Assembly: GCA_004144175.1 (NCBI GenBank)
Contig: SEFT01000001.1
Location: 1-64,000, forward strand
Source of the DNA: Sphingobacteriales bacterium
GTDB lineage: Bacteria > Bacteroidota > Bacteroidia > Chitinophagales > Chitinophagaceae
Reading direction: 5' to 3'
Length of the DNA stretch: 64,000 bases
The notes under the pieces were generated by a model. The model made no database searches. It had not been told where the DNA came from and saw only the letters and a program-made list of their open reading frames with translations. The position numbers were made by a program, and so were the translations under genes. The number at the start of each line of letters is the position of its first letter. Position 1 is the stretch's first letter. Shown in pieces: positions 25,872-34,900 of the stretch.

Positions 25872-27398
25872 ATGTCGAAAAAAGCAATGCTGATCATTAT
25901 GGACGGGTGGGGCCACGGACAAGTTGCCGGTGCCGATGCCATAGCTAATGCTAACGTTCCGTTCGTTTCTTCTCTATACAATAAGTACCCTCATTCAGAA
26001 TTGATTACCTGCGGTGAGCTGGTTGGTTTGCCGGACGGGCAAATGGGTAACTCAGAAGTAGGCCACCTGAACCTGGGTGCAGGCCGCATTGTGTATCAAG
26101 AGCTGCAGCGCATAAATGTAGCAGTACGCGAAGGTGAGCTGGAAGCAAACCAGGTATTGCAGGCAGCATTTAATGTAGCAAAGACTAGTAGTAAGACGCT
26201 GCACCTGATAGGGCTGGTGAGCGATGGTGGCGTACACTCGCATATAGACCATGTAAAGGCACTCTGTGACCTGGCTAGGAAGGCAGGCGTTACGGATGTT
26301 GCTATACATGCCTTTACCGATGGCCGTGATACCGATCCTAAGAGTGGCCTTGGCTACCTTACAGAACTTCAAGAGCATATTAATAATACAGGAGCATATA
26401 TTGCATCGGTATGCGGGCGCTACTACGCTATGGACCGCGATAAGCGCTGGGAACGCGTGAAGCTGGCTTACGAGGCACTAACGCATGCTACAGGTGCACA
26501 TGCTACCGATGCATTACAAGCTATAGCAGCTTCTTATGAGGCAGGCGTAACGGATGAGTTCATCAAGCCGATCATCATTTGCGATGGGTATGACAAGCCA
26601 TTGACTACCATCAAAGAGGACGATGTGGTGCTGTGCTTCAACTTCCGTACCGACAGATGCCGTGAGATAACGGTGGCGCTGACGCAGGAGGCATTCCCCG
26701 AGCAAGGCATGCAGCCGCTGAACCTGCACTATGTAACCATGACAGAATATGATAAGAGGTATAAAAACGTTGGTATCATCTTCAGCAACGACAACCTGAA
26801 CAACACGCTGGGCGAGGTGCTGGAGCAGCATGGCAAAACGCAGATACGCATAGCCGAGACCGAAAAATACCCGCACGTAACTTTCTTCTTCTCGGGTGGT
26901 AGGGAAAAACCTTTCGAAGGGGAGCGCCGTATCATGGCACCATCACCTAAGGATGTAGCTACTTACGACCTGAAGCCGGAAATGAGTGCGCCTGAATTGA
27001 CTGCGTTGATACTACCGGAGATAGAAGGTGAGACAGCGGACTTCATTTGCCTGAACTTTGCCAACGCCGACATGGTAGGCCATACCGGAGTGTGGGAAGC
27101 TGCTGTAAAGGCTGTAGAGACCGTAGACCACTGTGTATCGCGTATTGTACCGATGGCGCTGGAGCACGGATATACGATCTTCCTGACGGCAGATCATGGC
27201 AACTCTGACTATATGAAGAATGCCGATGGCTCACCTAATACAGCACATACGCTGAACCCTGTGCCGCTGTTCGTAATATCGAACGACTATCAAGGCCCGG
27301 TGCGGAATGGTAAGCTTGGTGATTTAGCGCCGACTATACTGAAGACAATGGGCATTACTATACCCGTAGAGATGACCGGTGAAGTATTGACGGATTAA
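25872..27398 (+). CDS. gpmI: 2,3-bisphosphoglycerate-independent phosphoglycerate mutase
   Basis: 508 aa, the usual length. Interconverts 3- and 2-phosphoglycerate in glycolysis. Metal and nucleophile sites: DGWGH (Asp11) and Ser61 in GNSEVGHLNLGAGR; the phosphatase-like domain closes with LTADHGNSD and the metal-binding HT in NTAHTLNPVP. Single gene with a bidirectional terminator behind it. Confidence 0.97.
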   Translation: MSKKAMLIIMDGWGHGQVAGADAIANANVPFVSSLYNKYPHSELITCGELVGLPDGQMGNSEVGHLNLGAGRIVYQELQRINVAVREGELEANQVLQAAFNVAKTSSKTLHLIGLVSDGGVHSHIDHVKALCDLARKAGVTDVAIHAFTDGRDTDPKSGLGYLTELQEHINNTGAYIASVCGRYYAMDRDKRWERVKLAYEALTHATGAHATDALQAIAASYEAGVTDEFIKPIIICDGYDKPLTTIKEDDVVLCFNFRTDRCREITVALTQEAFPEQGMQPLNLHYVTMTEYDKRYKNVGIIFSNDNLNNTLGEVLEQHGKTQIRIAETEKYPHVTFFFSGGREKPFEGERRIMAPSPKDVATYDLKPEMSAPELTALILPEIEGETADFICLNFANADMVGHTGVWEAAVKAVETVDHCVSRIVPMALEHGYTIFLTADHGNSDYMKNADGSPNTAHTLNPVPLFVISNDYQGPVRNGKLGDLAPTILKTMGITIPVEMTGEVLTD

Positions 27399-27420
27399 AC
27401 TACTTGTTTAATAGAAATAA

Positions 27421-27448
27421 AAAATGGCTGCCTAAAGGCAGCCATTTT
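27421..27448. terminator. Bidirectional terminator after gpmI
   Basis: 13-bp perfect stem AAAATGGCTGCCT/AGGCAGCCATTTT with 2-base loop; A-rich left and T-rich right flanks between convergent genes. Confidence 0.92.
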
Positions 27449-27465
27449 TCGTATCGTTATGTCCA

Positions 27466-28887
27466 TTACTTCTTCTTGGTCTTATACTTCGCAATCAGGT
27501 CTGTTACTGCTGTGCGCCTCATGTTCTCGGGGTTCAGCTCTGTAAATATCTTCAGCCTGCTGGGTGAGCCTTTCAGGGCCTTTTCCAATTGCAACGCAGC
27601 TTCTTTAGTCTTACCCAGCTCGAACAGCGCAGCTGATTGATAATACCTAAAGTCCGGCTTATCGCCGCAATGCTCACGGGCTATTTCCAGTTGGGTCAAA
27701 GCCTCGTCGTAGTAGCCTGCAATGTACAGTCCCTTTATCAGCGCCATCCAGGTTGTTTTATTGCCCGGCTTCAGCCTAACTGCGTTCAGGTAACATACCA
27801 ATGCTTCGCTCTTTACATCCAGTTCCATCAGGCAATTGCCGATGGCCATGCAGTATGATGCATTCTCTTTATCGAGGTGCAACGCCACAGAATAGGCCTT
27901 TACAGCCTTTTCCCACTGCTTTTCACGTGCGTAGGTCTCACCTATTTTAAAGAAGATAGAATCATCTTGCGGGCTTAGTTGCGATGCCTGGCGGTAGTAG
28001 TACCGTGCCTGCTGAAAGTTTTTCTTCTTCTCCCAGCAATAGCCCATCGCTTCGAAGATCACATCTTCGGGTTTGGCTATCTCCAGATGCTTCTCCAGCA
28101 CTTCTATAGCTTTCTCATACCACTTCATGCGCATATAGGCATCCGCAAGGTTGCGGTAGGCAAACTCAAATTTCTCATCAATGGCTACACAATACTCGTA
28201 AGCGTCGATCGCTTTTTCATACAGCTTCAGTCCCTGGTAAGCAGCACCAAGGTTGAACCATGCAAGTGCATTGTATGGGTCTTCTTCGGTAAGCTGGGTG
28301 TGCAGTGTTGCACTTTCTTCCAGCCTTTCAGTAAACTCGGCCCAAAAGCATATTTTCTGCAGCGCCTCTTCGTTACGCCTGTCTATCTTTATTACGCGCT
28401 TCAGGGTGTCAAATACGGCATCAAACTCTTCACACTCGTCGTATACATCAGATAGCTCCAGCAATAATTCAATCTTTTCCTTACCGCTGAATTCGTTTGA
28501 CTGTTGTTCGAGCCATACAGCGGCCTGATCATATTTGAACTGTCCCAACAATATATCCGAACGGAGTAATGCCGCATCCAGATTGTGGTTATCGTATTGC
28601 TCCATTTCATCGAGCGCCTTTAGCGCCTGACCGTATTTCTGCGCCTGGGTAAGTATCTCTGCTTTTAAAAGTAGTATAGAGGCGGAGAACGGGTAGTACG
28701 TTCTGCCGATATCGCAAGCGAGCAGTGCCTGCTCTTCATTGCTATTCTGTAAAAAATATTCTATTACCTGTTCGAACTCTTCTTCATCCATCATGCTGGC
28801 TGCCTCTCCCTTCTTTATCAGTTCGTAGCGCTGCAGCAATTCGTCAAGTGAGCTCCATTCCTCATCAAAGTAGTCGTCATCAAACAT
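27466..28887 (-). CDS. Cytoplasmic TPR-array protein
   Basis: 473 aa with about ten tetratricopeptide repeats (for example ALAWFNLGAAYQGLKLYEKAIDAYEYCVAID and similar units roughly every 34 residues) from about residue 60 to 450. There is no signal peptide or enzyme domain. The N-terminus is very acidic (DDDYFDEEW). TPR arrays of this size are protein-binding scaffolds; the partner is unknown. Single gene. Confidence 0.8.
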   Translation of the reverse strand: MFDDDYFDEEWSSLDELLQRYELIKKGEAASMMDEEEFEQVIEYFLQNSNEEQALLACDIGRTYYPFSASILLLKAEILTQAQKYGQALKALDEMEQYDNHNLDAALLRSDILLGQFKYDQAAVWLEQQSNEFSGKEKIELLLELSDVYDECEEFDAVFDTLKRVIKIDRRNEEALQKICFWAEFTERLEESATLHTQLTEEDPYNALAWFNLGAAYQGLKLYEKAIDAYEYCVAIDEKFEFAYRNLADAYMRMKWYEKAIEVLEKHLEIAKPEDVIFEAMGYCWEKKKNFQQARYYYRQASQLSPQDDSIFFKIGETYAREKQWEKAVKAYSVALHLDKENASYCMAIGNCLMELDVKSEALVCYLNAVRLKPGNKTTWMALIKGLYIAGYYDEALTQLEIAREHCGDKPDFRYYQSAALFELGKTKEAALQLEKALKGSPSRLKIFTELNPENMRRTAVTDLIAKYKTKKK

Positions 28888-28988
28888 AGCATCATCCTTT
28901 ATCCAAAAATAGTCAAATTATGTGCCATTGCCTATAGGTAATTGTTAACATAATATCATAATTCACATGCAACTAACACTAATAAAAA

Positions 28989-29018
28989 AAGCCGCTTATC
29001 TGACTGGATAAGCGGCTT
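28989..29018 (-). terminator. Terminator of the small lipoprotein gene
   Basis: 12-bp perfect stem AAGCCGCTTATC/GATAAGCGGCTT, 6-base loop, A-run on the left. Confidence 0.85.
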
Positions 29019-29045
29019 GTATAAATGAATTATAATATTATATTA

Positions 29046-29465
29046 CTATTGCTGTACGCGTTGTTCCAGTTTGATGGTGTGGTATACCATAGTGTCGGTA
29101 ATGACATGGTACAGGTAGCCAAATGTCTTCTGTGAGCGCACCACATCCCAGCCTTTTGCATAGATGAAGTAGTTACCTCGCTTCAGGCCCGGGAACAATG
29201 CCCGGTACTGTGTGCCATCCCATGTGCAGTACACAGAGTCGTCGAACGACGATGGCATATCCAGCGAATTATATTTCAGGTATACCGTGCAGCTATCGAT
29301 GTTGATGCTGTCGTGTATCGGCACAATACGCAAAGTTGTCATGCCACCTTTACCGGCCACGATCGGCTCTTGTGGTGTAGGGGTAGGATCATCCTTATCG
29401 CAACTATATATAGAAACAGATAAAACAGCCAGTAAAAGCACGCGGCTCAGCCATGAAAATTTCAT
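29046..29465 (-). CDS. Small lipoprotein of unknown function
   Basis: 139 aa from ATG 29465 (a TTG nine bases upstream is less likely). Lipobox IYSC with Cys22, followed by an Asp/Pro/Thr linker (DKDDPTPTPQEP), as is common for surface-exposed Bacteroidota lipoproteins. The remaining beta-rich domain (about 45-139, with TVYLKYNSLDMP and GLKRGNYFIYAKGWD) resembles small carboxypeptidase-regulatory-like or Ig-like modules, but I do not recognise a family. Confidence 0.7.
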   Translation of the reverse strand: MKFSWLSRVLLLAVLSVSIYSCDKDDPTPTPQEPIVAGKGGMTTLRIVPIHDSINIDSCTVYLKYNSLDMPSSFDDSVYCTWDGTQYRALFPGLKRGNYFIYAKGWDVVRSQKTFGYLYHVITDTMVYHTIKLEQRVQQ

Positions 29466-29552
29466 GCAAAACAATTTTATGGAAGTTGAAGATACAAAAC
29501 GATTGTAAAATATTATAGTATCTCTATAAAACTGTTATTAAGGATTTTATAC

Positions 29553-31058
29553 CTACTCATACTTCGTGGTAACTGTGTTGCTCGGGGCGCTTTCGTTCCA
29601 CAGCCTGTCGAGAGCTGTAACTACGTATTTGGCCTGTTTAAACTTAGCAGCGTCGGGGTCGATGTACTCCTTGCCCGAGGCAATGGTTACAATACGGTCG
29701 GCACGCTCCAGGTTAATGGCTTCGCCGACAGCGAAACGGTATACAACAAAGCGTATAGCAGGGTCTTTGCTGCTACTTGCTTCCCAGCGCAGTACAGTGC
29801 CTTTTGGTGATGGATTGGCCTTCACTACAGGTGCAGGTGGCGGAGTGCTGTCTATCCACTTCATCTGCGGTGGCAGTGCAGGGAAGGCATTCAGTTTTGC
29901 AATACTGTCGGATATGGCGCTGCTCAGTTTGTCGAAATTGGAAGAACTATAAAAGGCGTAGCCCGGGTTTTTCGTCCGGGTGCGGATGTCGCGCATTTGC
30001 CAAAGCAGCTCTTTGGTACCGGCCCAGGGGCCTTTTGTGGCGTTCAGCATACGATATACACCCAGTCCGTAATACATATGGCGGGCATAGGCATGTTCGT
30101 CCCACCAGGGCATTAGGATTTCGAAAGCTACGAGGCGGTGTTCGTGCTCCCAATAGAGCTGGGGCAGCAGATAATCTATCCAGCCATTGCGCTGCCAGAG
30201 CAGTACATCGGCATACAGGTCGTCGTAGTTGGTTTGGCCGCCACGGGTTGGCGATCCTTCGGGGTCTTTGCTGGCATTGCGCCATACGCCAAACGGGCTT
30301 ACACCAAATTTTACCCAGTATTTTTCTCGTTTGATATTGGTATTGAGCAGGGATATGAACAGACTCACGTTATCGCGGCGCCATTCGTCGCGGGGCTTGC
30401 CTTTGCCGTACTTGGCATAGCTGCGGGCATCGCCAAACTCCACGCCTGCTATGCGGTAGGGGTAGAAGTAGTCATCCAGGTGTACCGCATCTATATCGTA
30501 GCGTTTTACCACATCCATGATGATGCGCAATACATACTCCCTGGCTTCGGGTAGTCCCGGGTCTAGCTGGCCTTTGCCGCCGTAGTTGATCAGCCAGTCG
30601 GGGTGGCGGCGTGTAACGTGTTCGGGCGGGTTAGGGTTCTTTTTGCTATCTGTCAGTGCGCGGAAGGGATTGAACCATGCATGGAACTCCATGTTGCGCT
30701 TATGCGCCTCTTCTATCATGAAGGTAAGCGGATCGTAATATGGAAAAGGCGGCTGGCCCTGTTTGCCGGTCAGGTAGCGGCTCCATGGCTCTTCTTTCGA
30801 TTCGTAGAAGGCATCGCATGCGGGGCGCACCTGTACTATTACGGCATTACAACCCAGCTCCTTTAGCTTATCGAGCCTTGCGATAAACTCGTGCTGCTGC
30901 TGGTAAGACGGCAGGCCGGGCTTAGAAGGCCAGTCGATATTAGATACCGTGGCTATCCACGCCGCCCTGAACTCGCGCTTCGGGTATTGTGCACGGGTAT
31001 GGACTGAAAAAAGAATACAGGCAAGCGCTAAAAAGCAATAACGATCAATAATGTGCAT
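29553..31058 (-). CDS. Family 10 glycosylhydrolase-like (YngK/DUF187) exported enzyme
   Basis: 501 aa. Signal peptide ending near TRAQ (residue 23), then a TIM-barrel domain beginning REFRAAWIATVSNIDWPSKPG, the hallmark of DUF187/YngK proteins, with DIDAVHLDDYFYP (acidic residues in the likely active site) and GVSPFGVWRN. The C-terminal 90 residues form a fibronectin III-like module. Relatives act on cell-wall or polysaccharide glycosides; some cleave denuded peptidoglycan glycan strands. Substrate here unknown. Monocistronic. Confidence 0.85.
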   Translation of the reverse strand: MHIIDRYCFLALACILFSVHTRAQYPKREFRAAWIATVSNIDWPSKPGLPSYQQQHEFIARLDKLKELGCNAVIVQVRPACDAFYESKEEPWSRYLTGKQGQPPFPYYDPLTFMIEEAHKRNMEFHAWFNPFRALTDSKKNPNPPEHVTRRHPDWLINYGGKGQLDPGLPEAREYVLRIIMDVVKRYDIDAVHLDDYFYPYRIAGVEFGDARSYAKYGKGKPRDEWRRDNVSLFISLLNTNIKREKYWVKFGVSPFGVWRNASKDPEGSPTRGGQTNYDDLYADVLLWQRNGWIDYLLPQLYWEHEHRLVAFEILMPWWDEHAYARHMYYGLGVYRMLNATKGPWAGTKELLWQMRDIRTRTKNPGYAFYSSSNFDKLSSAISDSIAKLNAFPALPPQMKWIDSTPPPAPVVKANPSPKGTVLRWEASSSKDPAIRFVVYRFAVGEAINLERADRIVTIASGKEYIDPDAAKFKQAKYVVTALDRLWNESAPSNTVTTKYE

Positions 31059-31139
31059 ATGGGTTGGATGAAAAGGAGAATCAAAGATAAACTATACTGC
31101 TACGATGGTAAAAACGGCAAAAAAACTAAGCCAAAAAAA

Positions 31140-31157
31140 GACCGGCGAAAGCCGGTC
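31140..31157 (-). terminator. Terminator of the DUF5606 gene
   Basis: 7-bp stem GACCGGC/GCCGGTC with a GAAA tetraloop and an A-rich run on the left, T-rich for the reverse transcript. Confidence 0.8.
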
Positions 31158-31181
31158 TCCAGTATATTATTAAATAGAAAC

Positions 31182-31814
31182 TTACTCGTCTTCCACTTTT
31201 TTCTTCTTAGCTGTTTTCTTAGGCTTTTCTTCGCCCTCGGCAGTTGGCTCGGCTGCTTTCTTAGCTTTGGTAACTTTTTTAGCAGGTTTTTCTTCGCCGC
31301 TTGTTTCTTCTTCAGTTGCTGCTTTTTTGGCTTTAGTAGCTTTTTTAGCAGGTTTTTCTTCTTCAGAAGTTTCCGCATCAGGCGCTGCGTCTTGTGCTTC
31401 TTCGGCCTGTGGAGCTACTAAGTTCTCAAAATTCAGCAGGTCGTTCGATTTCAGCAGCTCATACCACTTTACCATCTTCTTCATATCGCTTACATACACG
31501 CGATCTTCGTCGAAGGTAGGGTACACGCTTTTGAAGTAGGCTTTAACAGCGTTGTTATCGGCCTTTTTAGTGTCGATAATGCTGATAGAACCCTCTTTTT
31601 CCTTCATTTGCTGGAACACCTCGTGCAGGCGTACGTTGTCGCCGGTAGTGTATACTTCTATACTCTCCAGTGGCGTTACGTTGTGCAAACGGGCCGAGAT
31701 GAACTTCGTGCTCTTGTCCGAAAGGTTACGAACGATAGCGCCATCACTTTTGGTGGCCAACAATTGGTAAAGACCGCCCAAACCGGTCACTGCGACAATT
31801 TCTCTGTATTCCAT
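31182..31814 (-). CDS. DUF5606 protein with histone H1-like Lys/Ala tail
   Basis: 210 aa from ATG 31814 (MEYREIVAVTGLGGLYQL); seven residues from an upstream start are dropped. The first 135 residues form a conserved Bacteroidota domain (DUF5606), apparently cytoplasmic. The last 75 are low complexity, with an imperfect tandem repeat of EEKPAKKATKAKKAA and EEKPAKKVTKAKKAA, then KKTAKKKK. Such tails bind DNA or RNA in bacterial H1-like proteins, so nucleic-acid binding is plausible but inferred. A TATTTTTG -7 box lies 18 bases upstream of the start. Confidence 0.75.
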   Translation of the reverse strand: MEYREIVAVTGLGGLYQLLATKSDGAIVRNLSDKSTKFISARLHNVTPLESIEVYTTGDNVRLHEVFQQMKEKEGSISIIDTKKADNNAVKAYFKSVYPTFDEDRVYVSDMKKMVKWYELLKSNDLLNFENLVAPQAEEAQDAAPDAETSEEEKPAKKATKAKKAATEEETSGEEKPAKKVTKAKKAAEPTAEGEEKPKKTAKKKKVEDE

Positions 31815-31832
31815 ACTATACTTTGAGGGGAG

Positions 31833-31840
31833 CAAAAATA
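31833..31840 (-). promoter_or_regulatory. -7 box (TATTTTTG) of the DUF5606 gene
   Basis: Reverse-strand TATTTTTG ending 18 bases before ATG 31814; matches TAnnTTTG. Confidence 0.45.
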
Positions 31841-31912
31841 AACCTTTTCGCTTAACCTGTGTATTTATCTTTTTTAATTATTATTTGTTTTTCAAAATTC
31901 GTGCCCTGTGGC

Positions 31913-34900
31913 TTAGCGTACCAGTATGATAGTCCCTTTGTATTCAACCTCTTTGTTGCCGCCATTGCCGCAGATACCGGTCATATAATAGAAATAAGTA
32001 CCCAGGTCCTGTGGCTCGCCGTTATGGTAGCCATCCCAGCCTGCCTTAGGGTCGGTAGTTTCAAATACCATTTGCCCGTAGCGGTCGTATATGGCGAAAC
32101 GCTTTACTAAAAGGTCTCCTTTATAAAGGACTTTTGCACGGTCGTTCTTGCCATCGTTGTTGGGCGTAAAGGCATCGGGTATGAATATCTTGCAACAGTT
32201 ATCGTAGTTGACGGCTGCTCTGGCGCTATTCGTACAGTTGTTGGCATCGGTTATCAACACCGTATATTCTCCATTCGCAAGCCCGGCGATGCTGCCCTCT
32301 GTGCGTGGCGTCGGGGTGTTCCATAAATACTTGTACGGAGCTGTACCACCTTCTACTGCCAAAGAGATAGCACCACTATTGTCGTAGTTTTCGCAGTCGT
32401 TGTTCGATAGCGTTTTTGCCTCGGCCATCAGCATAGGTGGCGCCGATATGGTAAGGCTGGTGTCCACCGAGCAATTAAAACTATCGGTAATGCTCATTGT
32501 ATAAGTGCCAGGTGCAAGACCGGTCCAGATGGCGTCGGCTTGAGGGCTGCTGCCGTTAACGCTGAAAGAAAAAGGCTGGAGACCTCCATCGGGCGCAATT
32601 CTCAGCTCTCCATTGCGCGAATCGTGGCAGCTTACATTTTTGGCAGCGGCATAGCCAATTTGAAGATCCGATTTCCCGACAAGCGATATCAGTGTATCAA
32701 TGGTACAGCCATTGGCATCCTTCATAAAGAAGTTGTACGTGCCCTGCGGTATCCCGCTCAGATCAGGATTGCTGCCCGACGGGCCGTTTACCCAGCCATA
32801 GCTATATGGCGGCGTACCACCTTTACCATCCATATTAAACCTTCCATCGGCTTTGGTCTTGCAGGTAGGGTGCTCAAAGGAAAGGCTTGTGAGCTCCATT
32901 AGGGTAGGCTGAGTCAGGACAATGAGTGTGTCCTTGGTGCAACCAAACTGGTCTTTCAGGTGGATGGCGCGTGTGCCCACACCCAGCCCGGTGAGCACAT
33001 TGCTGGTCTGGCCCAGGTTATTGTCCCATGAGTACATATAAGCAGGTGTACCGCCTGTACCGTTTACGACTACCTGTCCCGATTTTTCTCCGAAGCACAA
33101 TACATTGGTCACGGCCAGTGTAAATGCGAGCGCCGGCGGCTCGGTGAGGGTGAGTGTCGTATCGAACTGGCAGTTATTAGCGTCCTTTACCCGGAAGGTA
33201 AATGTACCGGCTTTAATAAAGTTCAAGGTAGATGATGCCACGAATGCACCTGCACCAACGGCATATGTATGCGGTGTAACCCCGCCTGTGCTGAACATAT
33301 TGACAATGCCGCTGGCCGCACCATTACAGGTGGGGTTGGTGACTGAAACACTGCTGGTAAGCTTGGAGGGCTGTGTGAGCGTTACCGTAGTATCTCTTTT
33401 GCAGCCGTTCACATCCTGAATTTTTACCACATAGGTGCCTGTCTTTAAACCAGAGAACGTATTGCCGGCGCCATAGGAGCCGGTGCCCAAAGCATAGTCA
33501 TATGGATTGATGCCTCCGCTTGGCGTTGCGGTGATGGAACCCGTGCTCTGTCCGAAGCAAGGAACATTTGTAGCTGTCAACGTTGGTCTTATTATCAGCG
33601 AGTCAACAATATCTATCAGGGTGTCCTTGATGCAGTTCTTGCTATCTCGTACGCGGAAGGTATAAAAACCTGAGGGTAAGGGAGTGAAAGTAGCCGAAGA
33701 AACAAAACCGGAAGTATTATAATTATAAGTATAGCCGGGAACTCCGCCTGCCCCGGTTAATGTAACAACACCATTGGCAAGCGTGCTGCAGGTTGACTGC
33801 TTTACAGCGGCTGATATTCGTAGCGGCGTTGGCTCGGTCATGGTCATGACCGAATCCCTGGTGCATCCGCGCACGTCTTTTACATTGATAGTGTAAGTGC
33901 CTGCATTCAATCCTGTAAGGGCATTGCTAGTTTGGAAAGTACCTGAGTTTATTGCGTATGTATAGGGTATGGTGCCGCCTGTGGGTGTTACCGTAAAAAT
34001 GCCATTTGCGTCACCATTGCAGTTGGGCTGCGTGGCTGTAATGTTGGCGATCTTCAGTATGGCAGGTTCTATAATGGTGATGGTAGTGTCTTTAATGCAG
34101 TTATTGGCATCTTTTATATGCACTACATGTGCGCCTTTCGTAAGGCCGCTAAATGTATTAGCAGCACTGTAAGTGCCCGCATTGATTGCGTAAGTATATG
34201 ATGGCGTACCACCTGTAGCATTCGTATTTATGACACCATCGACCTGGCCAAAGCAGGATATGTGTGTGATAACTGAAGGCGTGGTAATAGCTGTAGGCTG
34301 GGTGATGATTACATTGGTATCGAGATAGCAGAAGTTGCTGTCCTCGATATGGAAGGTATGCGTACCGGCAGGCAGGCCTGTAAAAGTATTGATGGTACCC
34401 AGCGTGCCTGTGCCCAGCTTGTATTTATAAGGCGACTTTGCGCCAAACGCAGTAAGCGTGACCGCACCCGTAGTGGCACCATTACAAAGCACATCCGTCA
34501 CAACGGCATTGGCATGTACCGATACTTTATTCGGCAGTTCTATTAGTGTATCGCGGGTGCAATTGTTGTCGTCTTTGATGTGCAGCGTATAGCTGCCGCC
34601 AAACAAGCCGCTAAATACATTAGTGGTGCCGAATGTGCCTGCATCCAGTGCGTATTGATAGGGTGTTTTTCCGTTCAATCCATTGACGGTTATTACGCCA
34701 CTATTATAATAGTTGCATGGAGGCTGTACGAATGTAACGTTGGCGGCAAGTGGCAGAGGGTCGAGAAGCGATACAGTTGTGTCTTTGACACATTGGTTAG
34801 TGTCTTTGATGTGCAGTGTGTATGTTCCCGAAGATAGCCCTGTAAAGGTATTGGTACTGCTATAGCTGCCGGTGCCAAGTGCATAAGTGAAGGGTGGTCC

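Noticed and set aside
31140-31400. CRISPR-like repetitive sequence
   Set aside because: The repeats are in-frame coding Lys/Ala repeats without spacers; no cas genes anywhere.
31053-31421. Forward frame rich in Phe/Ser/Cys
   Set aside because: Complement of the Lys-rich repeats of the DUF5606 tail; not a protein.
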